Below are positions 1 through 4,874 of a DNA stretch of 5,020 nucleotides, in pieces. The position numbers and the translations under genes are program-made. This stretch comes from CANHVK01 sp046304235 (lineage in GTDB: Bacteria; Bacteroidota; Bacteroidia; Flavobacteriales_D; Crocinitomicaceae), in assembly GCA_046304235.1 (NCBI GenBank), contig JBKCEW010000193.1:1-5020 (forward strand), read 5' to 3'. The notes under the pieces are model-generated. The model ran no database searches, was not told where the DNA came from, and worked only from the letters and a program-made list of their open reading frames with translations. The number at the start of each line of letters is the position of its first letter. Position 1 is the stretch's first letter.

Positions 1-49
1 GATTAGATATTATAAAAAAAGATAAAATTAAAAAAACGAGTTTCTTCAT
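1..49 (-). CDS. 5' end of a probable exported protein (partial)
   Basis: An ATG at bases 49-47 on the reverse strand opens a frame that stays open to the window edge and reads MKKLVFLILSFFIISN. This is a textbook signal-peptide start: two lysines followed by a continuous hydrophobic stretch. Only 16 residues are visible, so the product cannot be named, and neither a cleavage site nor a lipobox has been reached. The gene is divergent from the protease gene at 220, leaving 170 bases between the two starts. The call rests only on the open frame and the composition of the peptide. A chance hydrophobic frame in AT-rich DNA is possible, because A/T runs readily encode Phe, Ile, Leu and Lys. Confidence 0.45.
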   Translation of the reverse strand, partial: MKKLVFLILSFFIISN

Positions 50-219
50 TTTAATGCTATTCTAACTTAAAAATAAATAATTTAAATCCTTATTTAAAAC
101 GTAAAACAAATTAAAACTAACACCTAAATGTTTATTTTCATCAGTATTAAATTCTTCCTGATTTAAAGTATACTAATTCCATTTTATTTTTATTTATTTT
201 TGAACTTAAATTTTTCCAA
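50..219. other. Divergent intergenic region
   Basis: These 170 very AT-rich bases lie between the two divergent starts. I see no RNA gene or convincing small coding frame. The only recognisable signal is a TAnnTTTG element on the forward strand near the protease start, listed separately. On the reverse strand a TATTTTTA sequence, 18 bases before the ATG at 49, is a near match to the same element (last base A instead of G) and could serve the leftward gene. Confidence 0.5.
195..202 (+). promoter_or_regulatory. Candidate Bacteroidota -7 promoter element for the protease operon
   Basis: TATTTTTG fits the TAnnTTTG element used by the primary sigma factor of Bacteroidota. It ends 17 bases before the ATG at 220, the same distance seen for the better promoter at 2642-2671. 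No TTG sits at the expected 17-23 base spacing upstream, so the -33 part is weak or missing. In such T-rich DNA a chance match is possible. Confidence 0.4.
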
Positions 220-1815
220 ATGAATAAACTAATATTAGTATCCTTTTTATTTTCATCACTTTTCTTAAAAGCACAAAATCAAGACGTAAGACAAAGTTCT
301 AGAAAAATAGAAGAAGTTTTAACATATATAAACCATCTCTATGTCGATGATGTTAATAATAACAAGTTAACAGAAGCAGCAATTACCGCTACACTCGAAA
401 AATTAGACCCTCATTCTTCTTACATATCAAAAGAAGACGTAGATGATGCAAATCAAACTATAAATGGAAATTTTGTTGGTGTAGGTATTCGCTTTCAATT
501 ACTAAAAGATACACTAATCGTTGTAGGAACTGTTCCTGGAGGTCCTTCTGAAAAAATTGGTATTCGTGCTGGTGATAAAATCATTAAAGTAGAAGGTATA
601 TCAATTGCTAATGTGAAATTAAAAAACTCTCAAGTTCGCGAAAAACTAATGGGAGAACTAGGATCAAAAGTTAAAGTAGAAATTTTGAGAAAAGGCGAGC
701 TCAATTCTCTTTTATTTACAATCACTAGGGATAAAATCCCTTTAAATTCTGTAGATTGTCATTATATGTTAACCCCAACAACAGGTTACATAAAATTAAA
801 TAGCTTCTCTCATACTTCAACCGACGAAATAAAAGCAAGTCTTAAATCTTTAAACGAACAAGGAATGAAGAATCTAATCCTTGATTTACAAGATAATGGT
901 GGTGGTGTAATGCAAGCAGCAAAAAATATTAGCGATGAATTTTTATCAAATAATAAACTTGTAGTTTTTTCTGAGGGCAAGCATCAACCTCGTCAAGATA
1001 TGGTTTGTGATACTAAAGGACAATTTGAGAAAGGGAAATTGGTTGTTTTAGTAAACGAAAATTCTGCATCTGCAAGCGAAATTGTAAGTGGTGCTATTCA
1101 AGATTGGGATAGAGGTCTTATTATTGGAAGAAGAACTTACGGTAAAGGATTAGTTCAAAGACCGTTAACTCTTTCAGATGGTTCAGAAATGAGACTGACC
1201 ATTGCACGCTATTTTACTCCAAGTGGTAGAAACATACAAAAACCATATGAAACAAATAGTGAAGAATATCACAAAGATTTTATTAAACGTTTGGCTCACG
1301 GAGAATTGACTACACAAGATAGTATCAAGTTCCCTGACAGCCTTAAGTTCCAAACTAAAGTCACCAAAAGAACTGTATATGGTGGTGGTGGAATTATGCC
1401 TGATATATTTGTACCATTAGACACGAATGAATTCAAACCCTTTTTTAGAAAAGTATTAAACGCTGGGGTTTTCAATTCATTTTCTTTAACCTACGTAGAC
1501 AATAACAGGACTAATCTAAAGTTAAAATATACAAATTTTAATTCATTTAATAAAGACTTTTTATGTGATGAAAATCTAATGAATGAATTCTTAAATTTTA
1601 TCAAAAAAGAACAACAGGATATGAAATTTGAAGTTAAAGAATTTAAGGAAAATGAAGAAATATTCAAATTATTTATAAAATCGTTAATTGCTCAAAATGT
1701 TTGGGGTACTACTGAATTCTACAAAATTTACAACAAACGTAATGCAATTTTAAACGTAGCAATAGATACTATTGAAAACACTAAAAAATTTGATAAATTT
1801 AATATCGAAAAGTAA
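220..1815 (+). CDS. Exported C-terminal processing peptidase (S41 family, CTP/Prc-type)
   Basis: This is a serine protease that acts outside the cytoplasm and cuts proteins near their C-termini, related to Prc/Tsp and CtpA. A signal peptide covers residues 1-18 (hydrophobic run, likely cut after Ala18 before Gln). A helical N-terminal part follows, containing the family's LDPHSSY segment (62-68). A PDZ domain spans about 85-170 (GVGI near 87-90, GIRAGD at 114-119). The S41 catalytic core spans about 171-345: SASASE at 282-287 followed by TYGKGLVQ at 306-313. Ser284 and Lys309 are 25 residues apart, as in the Ser/Lys dyad of D1 protease; Gln313 is also conserved. A C-terminal extension from about 400 to 531 is usual in Bacteroidota members, and 531 residues is a normal length there. 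It is the first gene of a pair with the lipoprotein 5 bases downstream. The substrate is unknown. Family call is very secure; a specific gene name is not. Confidence 0.95.
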   Translation: MNKLILVSFLFSSLFLKAQNQDVRQSSRKIEEVLTYINHLYVDDVNNNKLTEAAITATLEKLDPHSSYISKEDVDDANQTINGNFVGVGIRFQLLKDTLIVVGTVPGGPSEKIGIRAGDKIIKVEGISIANVKLKNSQVREKLMGELGSKVKVEILRKGELNSLLFTITRDKIPLNSVDCHYMLTPTTGYIKLNSFSHTSTDEIKASLKSLNEQGMKNLILDLQDNGGGVMQAAKNISDEFLSNNKLVVFSEGKHQPRQDMVCDTKGQFEKGKLVVLVNENSASASEIVSGAIQDWDRGLIIGRRTYGKGLVQRPLTLSDGSEMRLTIARYFTPSGRNIQKPYETNSEEYHKDFIKRLAHGELTTQDSIKFPDSLKFQTKVTKRTVYGGGGIMPDIFVPLDTNEFKPFFRKVLNAGVFNSFSLTYVDNNRTNLKLKYTNFNSFNKDFLCDENLMNEFLNFIKKEQQDMKFEVKEFKENEEIFKLFIKSLIAQNVWGTTEFYKIYNKRNAILNVAIDTIENTKKFDKFNIEK

Positions 1816-1820
1816 TCAAA

Positions 1821-2318
1821 ATGAATAACAAAGTTTTATGTTTAATCTTTATAGTTGCATTGGGAGCATGTAACTCGAAATCATCAAAAAATGAAATTGT
1901 TTCATCAGTTGCTGCTGAACAATTATCTGATGAAGAATTAAAAAGAGAACTAAGCGCTATTGAAAAAGAAGAAAAAGCCAAAATTGTAGCAGAATTAAAT
2001 AGTAGAACTTCTATATCATTTGAAAAATTAATTCATGATTTTGGGAAAGTTAAACCAGAAACAGATAATAGATATAAATTTAAATTCACAAATACAGGAA
2101 AAAATCCGTTAATCATTTCAGATGTTAAAGCAAGTTGTGGTTGTACAACTCCTTACAAACCTGAAAAACCAATTTTACCTGGAAAATCGGATTATATTGA
2201 CGTTAATTTCCACCCTAAAGCAAGCCAAAGTGGTGACATTTCTAAAACAATTACAGTAGAATCAAATATTGAAGGAAAAATATCCGAACTTCAAATCAAG
2301 GCAATTGTAGAAAACTAA
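1821..2318 (+). CDS. DUF1573 domain lipoprotein
   Basis: The 165-residue product starts with a lipoprotein signal peptide whose lipobox is Leu14-Gly-Ala-Cys17, so it should be lipid-anchored at Cys17. Residues about 33-60 are charged and probably helical (rich in Glu and Lys). The DUF1573 domain covers about 65-163 with its hallmarks: HDFGKV (72-77), FTNTGKNPL (89-97), VKASCGCTTP (102-111) and PGKSDYIDVNF (120-130). The fold is expected to be an immunoglobulin-like beta sandwich of the ASH/MSP type; the CGC pair (Cys106, Cys108) is typical of the family. DUF1573 proteins are abundant in Bacteroidota but have no established function. The start follows the protease stop by 5 bases with no promoter or terminator between, so the two are almost certainly co-transcribed. 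No clear surface-export signal follows Cys17 (NSKSSKNE), so I infer a periplasm-facing anchor, with low certainty. Confidence 0.93.
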   Translation: MNNKVLCLIFIVALGACNSKSSKNEIVSSVAAEQLSDEELKRELSAIEKEEKAKIVAELNSRTSISFEKLIHDFGKVKPETDNRYKFKFTNTGKNPLIISDVKASCGCTTPYKPEKPILPGKSDYIDVNFHPKASQSGDISKTITVESNIEGKISELQIKAIVEN

Positions 2319-2320
2319 AA

Positions 2321-2341
2321 AAGGGATGCAAAACATCCCTT
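2321..2341 (-). terminator. Intrinsic terminator between convergent genes
   Basis: AAGGGATG (2321-2328) and CATCCCTT (2334-2341) form a perfect 8-base-pair stem with a CAAAA loop. Read on the reverse strand, the stem runs into a six-T run (2322 down to 2317), which makes it a good rho-independent terminator for the 85-residue gene. On the forward strand the following bases are AATCTAAAAT, a poor U-tract, so it may end the DUF1573 transcript less efficiently. The T-run overlaps the DUF1573 stop codon (2316-2318). Confidence 0.8.
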
Positions 2342-2366
2342 AATCTAAAATTTCTAGTATAAGAAA

Positions 2367-2624
2367 TTATAACAAATTGTTCAATTTCAAAACAAAATCT
2401 TCAGCAGCTTCTTCTGCAACTTTTCTGATAGCAGGAAAATCTTTATTCGTTTTAGCTTTGTGAATTTTTCCAGTCATTTCATTTCTGAAATGAATCACTT
2501 CTTCAATTAACTCATTTGTCACTTCAGTTTTTGTTTCGTTGTATAATTGAATGCTAAAACATTCTTCTACTATGTCAAAAACCATTCTATTCAAATCTTT
2601 TTTAAACTCTTTTTTACTAGCCAT
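2367..2624 (-). CDS. Conserved small helical protein of unknown function
   Basis: This encodes an 85-residue, highly charged protein with no signal peptide or membrane segment, so it should be cytoplasmic. By eye it would form three amphipathic helices (about 5-27, 35-57 and 63-84), with breaks near the NETKT and TNKDFP segments. It has one Cys (22) and no metal-binding or catalytic motif. It resembles small flavobacterial hypothetical proteins that begin with MASKK, but I cannot assign a family or function. That it is a real gene is supported by an excellent promoter just upstream, a strong terminator 26 bases beyond the stop, and its fit between convergent and divergent neighbours. It is divergent from efp across 123 bases. 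A role as a small nucleoid, ribosome or adaptor protein would be guesswork. Confidence 0.82.
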   Translation of the reverse strand: MASKKEFKKDLNRMVFDIVEECFSIQLYNETKTEVTNELIEEVIHFRNEMTGKIHKAKTNKDFPAIRKVAEEAAEDFVLKLNNLL

Positions 2625-2641
2625 AACTTAATTTATTTTCA

Positions 2642-2671
2642 CAAAGATACAAAGTCAAAAGTAGGTTTCAA
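2642..2671 (-). promoter_or_regulatory. Bacteroidota-type promoter for the 85-residue gene
   Basis: On the reverse strand TTG (2671-2669) is followed by a 19-base spacer and TATCTTTG (2649-2642). This is an exact match to the TTG-N17-23-TAnnTTTG promoter described for Flavobacterium and relatives. The element ends 17 bases before the ATG at 2624, predicting a leader of about 10 bases with no Shine-Dalgarno sequence. It is the best promoter in the window. Confidence 0.72.
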
Positions 2672-2696
2672 AAAAAAGAGAAATGAAAAACAAATG

Positions 2697-2728
2697 TTTT
2701 TCTACATCATTGATTTTGCTTAATATTG
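2697..2728 (+). promoter_or_regulatory. Candidate promoter for efp
   Basis: TAATATTG (2721-2728) matches TAnnTTTG with one mismatch (A at the fifth base). A TTT at 2697-2699, inside TGTTTTT, lies 21 bases upstream in place of the TTG element. The -7 element ends 19 bases before the efp ATG. The match is imperfect, but no better candidate lies in the 123-base gap, and efp must be transcribed from here because its upstream neighbour is divergent. Confidence 0.4.
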
Positions 2729-2747
2729 CAAAAAATTATTTTTCATT

Positions 2748-3317
2748 ATGGCAACAACTGCAGACATTAAAAACGGTTTATGTATCAAGCATAACGACAA
2801 ATTATTTCAAATAATTGAATTCCAACACGTAAAACCAGGCAAAGGCCCTGCTTTTGTCCGTACAAAATTGAGAAACATTGAATCTGGAAAAGTTTTAGAT
2901 AATACTTTCTCTGCAGGTCACAAAATTGAACCTGTAAGAATCGAAAATCGAGAATACCAATATTTATATCAAGAAGGTAATGAATATGTTTTCATGAACA
3001 ATGAATCATATGAGCAAGTTAATATTTCAGCAAAACTTATTGAAAAACCAGAGTTTTTAGTTGAAGGTATGAATTGTAATATACTTTTCCATGCTGAAGA
3101 AGAAAATCCTCTTGTTGTTGAATTACCTTTTTATATCATTTCTGAAGTTACTTATACAGAACCAGGTATAAAAGGAGATACTGCAACGAATACAATGAAA
3201 CCTGCTACAATCGCTACTGGTGCTGAAGTTAGAGTTCCTTTATTTATTGATAATGGAGAGGTTATCAAAATTGATACTCGTACAGGTGTTTATGTAGAAA
3301 GAGTAAAAAATAAATAA
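2748..3317 (+). CDS. efp: Translation elongation factor P
   Basis: EF-P binds ribosomes stalled on consecutive prolines and promotes peptide-bond formation. At 189 residues it has the usual full length. The KOW-like N-domain covers about 1-65 and carries the tip loop KPGKGPAF (29-36) with Lys32 at the position that is beta-lysylated in E. coli. Two OB domains follow (about 66-128 and 129-187). The C-terminal signature is intact, with GAEVRVPLF (158-166) and the DTRTGVYVERV ending (176-186). The loop reads Pro30-Gly-Lys-Gly-Pro34, the PGKGP form described in actinobacteria as working without modification of the lysine. No modification gene (epmA/epmB or earP) is in the window. The start ATG at 2748 gives the standard N-terminus. 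The leader is A/T-rich with no Shine-Dalgarno sequence. The gene stands alone, with its own promoter-like element and a strong terminator. Confidence 0.98.
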   Translation: MATTADIKNGLCIKHNDKLFQIIEFQHVKPGKGPAFVRTKLRNIESGKVLDNTFSAGHKIEPVRIENREYQYLYQEGNEYVFMNNESYEQVNISAKLIEKPEFLVEGMNCNILFHAEEENPLVVELPFYIISEVTYTEPGIKGDTATNTMKPATIATGAEVRVPLFIDNGEVIKIDTRTGVYVERVKNK

Positions 3318-3337
3318 GATTAGTTAATCATTATTCC

Positions 3338-3364
3338 AAGGAGTCCTAACAGACTCCTTTTTTT
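3338..3364 (+). terminator. Intrinsic terminator of efp
   Basis: AAGGAGTC (3338-3345) and GACTCCTT (3352-3359) form a perfect 8-base-pair stem with a CTAACA loop, followed by a run of seven T (3358-3364), then A and four more T. This is a classical rho-independent terminator on the forward strand, 20 bases beyond the efp stop. The T-run reaches into the stop codon of the convergent pcm gene (3363-3365). On the reverse strand the hairpin is followed by GGAATAATG, so it lacks a U-tract for pcm. Confidence 0.88.
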
Positions 3365-4004
3365 ATTTTGTATTCTCTAACATTGGAACGAAACTAAAAT
3401 TCCCGAAATTTTCAGTTTGAAATTCAGTTTCTGAAAGCTTGTAAATTCTTTTCATTTCTTGAATTGCACCTTCACCTACAGGAATTACCATTACCCCTCC
3501 TACTTTTAACTGATTTAATAAGTCTTGCGGTATAAATGGTGCCCCACACGTAACCAATACTTTATCAAATGGAGCTTCTATAATTCTACCTTTATACCCA
3601 TCTCCAAAAAATAATTTTGGATTAAACTTCAATTTATCAATTATGTGCTTTGCTTTGATAAATAACTCTCTTTGTCTTTCTATGGAAAAAACTTTAGCAC
3701 CCATTGCACATAAAATTGCTGTTTGAAAACCTGAACCTGTACCAATTTCCAAAACCTTATCCCCTTTTTGGATATCTAATAATTGAGTTTGAAATGCAAC
3801 CGTAAATGGGTGTGAGATTGTTTGACCAGCTCCTATCTGAAATGCTATATTTGTATATGCTTGTTTTTCAAAAGCTAAGTCAAGAAAAAAATGCCTAGGA
3901 ACTGAATCAAAAGCTTCTAAAACTTTTTCTTGCACAATCCCTTTTGCTCTTAATTCATCAATTAAAATTCTTCTTAACCCTTTATGTTTGAATGTATCTT
4001 GCAT
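3363..4004 (-). CDS. pcm: Protein-L-isoaspartate O-methyltransferase
   Basis: This cytoplasmic enzyme uses S-adenosylmethionine to methylate L-isoaspartyl residues in damaged proteins, which starts their repair to aspartate. Its 213 residues match the bacterial family length. Landmarks in order are VPRHFF (35-40), GAGQTISHPFTVAFQ (58-72, the family-specific substrate region), the SAM-binding motif VLEIGTGSGFQT (84-95), VFSIER (105-110, with the acidic residue Glu109 expected to bind the ribose), GDGYKG (134-139), APFDKVLVTCGAP (144-156), LKVGGVMVIPVG (166-177) and the terminal FVPMLE (205-210). No key motif is missing. The N-terminus MQDTFKHKGLR matches what I recall of flavobacterial homologues, so the ATG at 4004 is well chosen. 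A TAnnTTTG element ends only 5 bases before it, suggesting a very short or absent leader. It is convergent with efp and divergent from miaE. Confidence 0.97.
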   Translation of the reverse strand: MQDTFKHKGLRRILIDELRAKGIVQEKVLEAFDSVPRHFFLDLAFEKQAYTNIAFQIGAGQTISHPFTVAFQTQLLDIQKGDKVLEIGTGSGFQTAILCAMGAKVFSIERQRELFIKAKHIIDKLKFNPKLFFGDGYKGRIIEAPFDKVLVTCGAPFIPQDLLNQLKVGGVMVIPVGEGAIQEMKRIYKLSETEFQTENFGNFSFVPMLENTK

Positions 4005-4009
4005 AGTTA

Positions 4010-4017
4010 CAAATTTA
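4010..4017 (-). promoter_or_regulatory. Candidate -7 promoter element for pcm
   Basis: On the reverse strand TAAATTTG exactly fits TAnnTTTG. A TTT (4039-4037) lies 19 bases upstream in place of TTG. The element ends 5 bases before the pcm ATG, so transcription would begin at or within a few bases of the start codon. The partial -33 element and the unusually short distance keep confidence moderate. Confidence 0.42.
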
Positions 4018-4076
4018 TGTTTCTTAACAATTAAATAAATATGTTTTTATTTCTTTTTTCCATATTGAGTTTTTCA

Positions 4077-4084
4077 TAATTTTG
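4077..4084 (+). promoter_or_regulatory. Candidate -7 promoter element for miaE
   Basis: TAATTTTG exactly fits TAnnTTTG and ends 15 bases before the ATG at 4100, close to the spacing seen for the 85-residue gene. The upstream half is only a T-run (4054-4059), with no TTG. The element covers the TTG codon at 4082, which argues that translation starts at 4100 instead. Confidence 0.5.
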
Positions 4085-4099
4085 GGGAAAAGAATTTTG

Positions 4100-4681
4100 A
4101 TGTTAGGTTTAAAATTATCTACTGACCCAAGATGGGTGAATATTGCAGAAGGAAATATTGAAGAATTGTTGACTGATCACGCTTGGTGCGAACAAAAAGC
4201 TGCTTCTAATGCAATTTCAATAGTAACAATGCACCCAGAATATGAAGATATTGTAACTAAAATGCTTGATGTCGCACAAGAAGAGTTAGAACATTTTCAA
4301 ATGGTACACGAAATTATCAAAAAGCGTGGTTTTTCACTTGGTAGAGAAAGAAAAGATAATTACGTAAATGAACTTTTTAGATTTCTAAAAAAAGATGGAA
4401 GTCGTTTAGATGCACTGATAGATCGTTTACTTTTTGCTGCTATGATTGAAGCTCGTAGTTGTGAACGTTTTAAAGTGCTTTCAGAAAATATAAAAGACGA
4501 AGAATTAGCTGAATTTTATCGTGAATTAATGATTAGCGAAGCCGGACACTATACATTATTTTTAAATTTTGCTCGAAAATATGGCAAAGAGAAAAATGTC
4601 GAAGAACGCTGGAAAGAATGGCTTTCATTCGAAGATGAATTGATTCAAAAATACGGAAACAAAGAAACGGTACACGGATAA
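4100..4681 (+). CDS. miaE: tRNA-(ms2io6A37) hydroxylase (MiaE)
   Basis: MiaE is a non-haem diiron oxygenase that hydroxylates the isopentenyl side chain of 2-methylthio-N6-isopentenyladenosine at tRNA position 37, after MiaA and MiaB have acted. With the ATG at 4100 the protein has 193 residues and begins MLGLKLSTDPRWV, as I recall for homologues; an in-frame TTG at 4082 would add six residues but lies within a promoter-like element. The six diiron ligands expected for this four-helix-bundle family are all visible: Glu31, Glu62 and His65 (EELEH), Glu117 (MIEARS), Glu147 and His150 (SEAGH). Further family marks are RERKDNYVNEL (82-92) and SCERFKVLSE (120-129). The length fits the shorter, roughly 200-residue MiaE type and not the longer enterobacterial one. 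Its stop codon overlaps the start of the DUF5522 gene by one base. miaA and miaB are not in the window. Confidence 0.94.
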   Translation: MLGLKLSTDPRWVNIAEGNIEELLTDHAWCEQKAASNAISIVTMHPEYEDIVTKMLDVAQEELEHFQMVHEIIKKRGFSLGRERKDNYVNELFRFLKKDGSRLDALIDRLLFAAMIEARSCERFKVLSENIKDEELAEFYRELMISEAGHYTLFLNFARKYGKEKNVEERWKEWLSFEDELIQKYGNKETVHG

Positions 4682-4683
4682 TG
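4679..4683 (+). other. TAATG stop-start overlap (translational coupling)
   Basis: The miaE stop TAA (4679-4681) shares its last A with the ATG (4681-4683) of the DUF5522 gene. No Shine-Dalgarno sequence or separate promoter precedes the second gene. Its translation therefore probably depends on ribosomes ending miaE. Confidence 0.8.
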
Positions 4684-4872
4684 AGCGAAGACTTTTCTAT
4701 GTTTTCCAATCGCAAGAAAATGGAAGATGGAGATTATTATTTCTCTCCAGAGGGTTTTATTGTGTTTACAGAGCAATATCATTTAAAAAGAGGCTATTGT
4801 TGCAAAAGCGGTTGCAAACACTGTCCTTATGGTTTCAATAAAAAAACAGGAGTCGTTAGTTCAAAAAAATAA
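4681..4872 (+). CDS. DUF5522 small cysteine-motif protein
   Basis: The 63-residue product matches the DUF5522 family: YYFSPEGFIVFTEQYHLKRG (19-38) followed by YCCKSGCKHCPYG (39-51). Cys40, Cys41, Cys45 and Cys48, together with His34 and His47, form a compact cluster that could bind zinc, iron or an iron-sulfur centre. No function is established for this family to my knowledge. There is no signal peptide, so it should be cytoplasmic. The tail after residue 52 is short and basic. It overlaps miaE by one base and is probably made from the same message. I infer a role linked to the MiaE reaction, such as electron delivery, metal supply or tRNA contact, but the sequence alone does not choose among these. 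Confidence 0.88.
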   Translation: MSEDFSMFSNRKKMEDGDYYFSPEGFIVFTEQYHLKRGYCCKSGCKHCPYGFNKKTGVVSSKK

Positions 4873-4874
4873 AA

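Noticed and set aside
167..174. AGTATACT palindrome upstream of the protease gene
   Set aside because: It is only 8 bases, occurs once, and its flanks do not extend the symmetry; chance is likely in AT-rich DNA.
1799..1981. 60-codon open frame on the reverse strand
   Set aside because: It lies across the protease/lipoprotein junction, opposite well-supported genes, and has a low-complexity Ser/Phe-rich product with no recognisable motif.
2349..2368. AATTTCT / AGAAATT inverted repeat near the end of the 85-residue gene
   Set aside because: The stem is almost all A-T with a six-base loop and no T-run, and the much better terminator at 2321-2341 lies next to it.
4063..4067. TATTG as a -33 element for miaE
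   Set aside because: It lies only about 9 bases before the -7 element, far short of the 17-23 base spacing of Bacteroidota promoters.
4533..4715. 60-codon open frame on the reverse strand
   Set aside because: It is wholly opposite miaE and the DUF5522 gene, both of which have clear family motifs; the product shows no domain.
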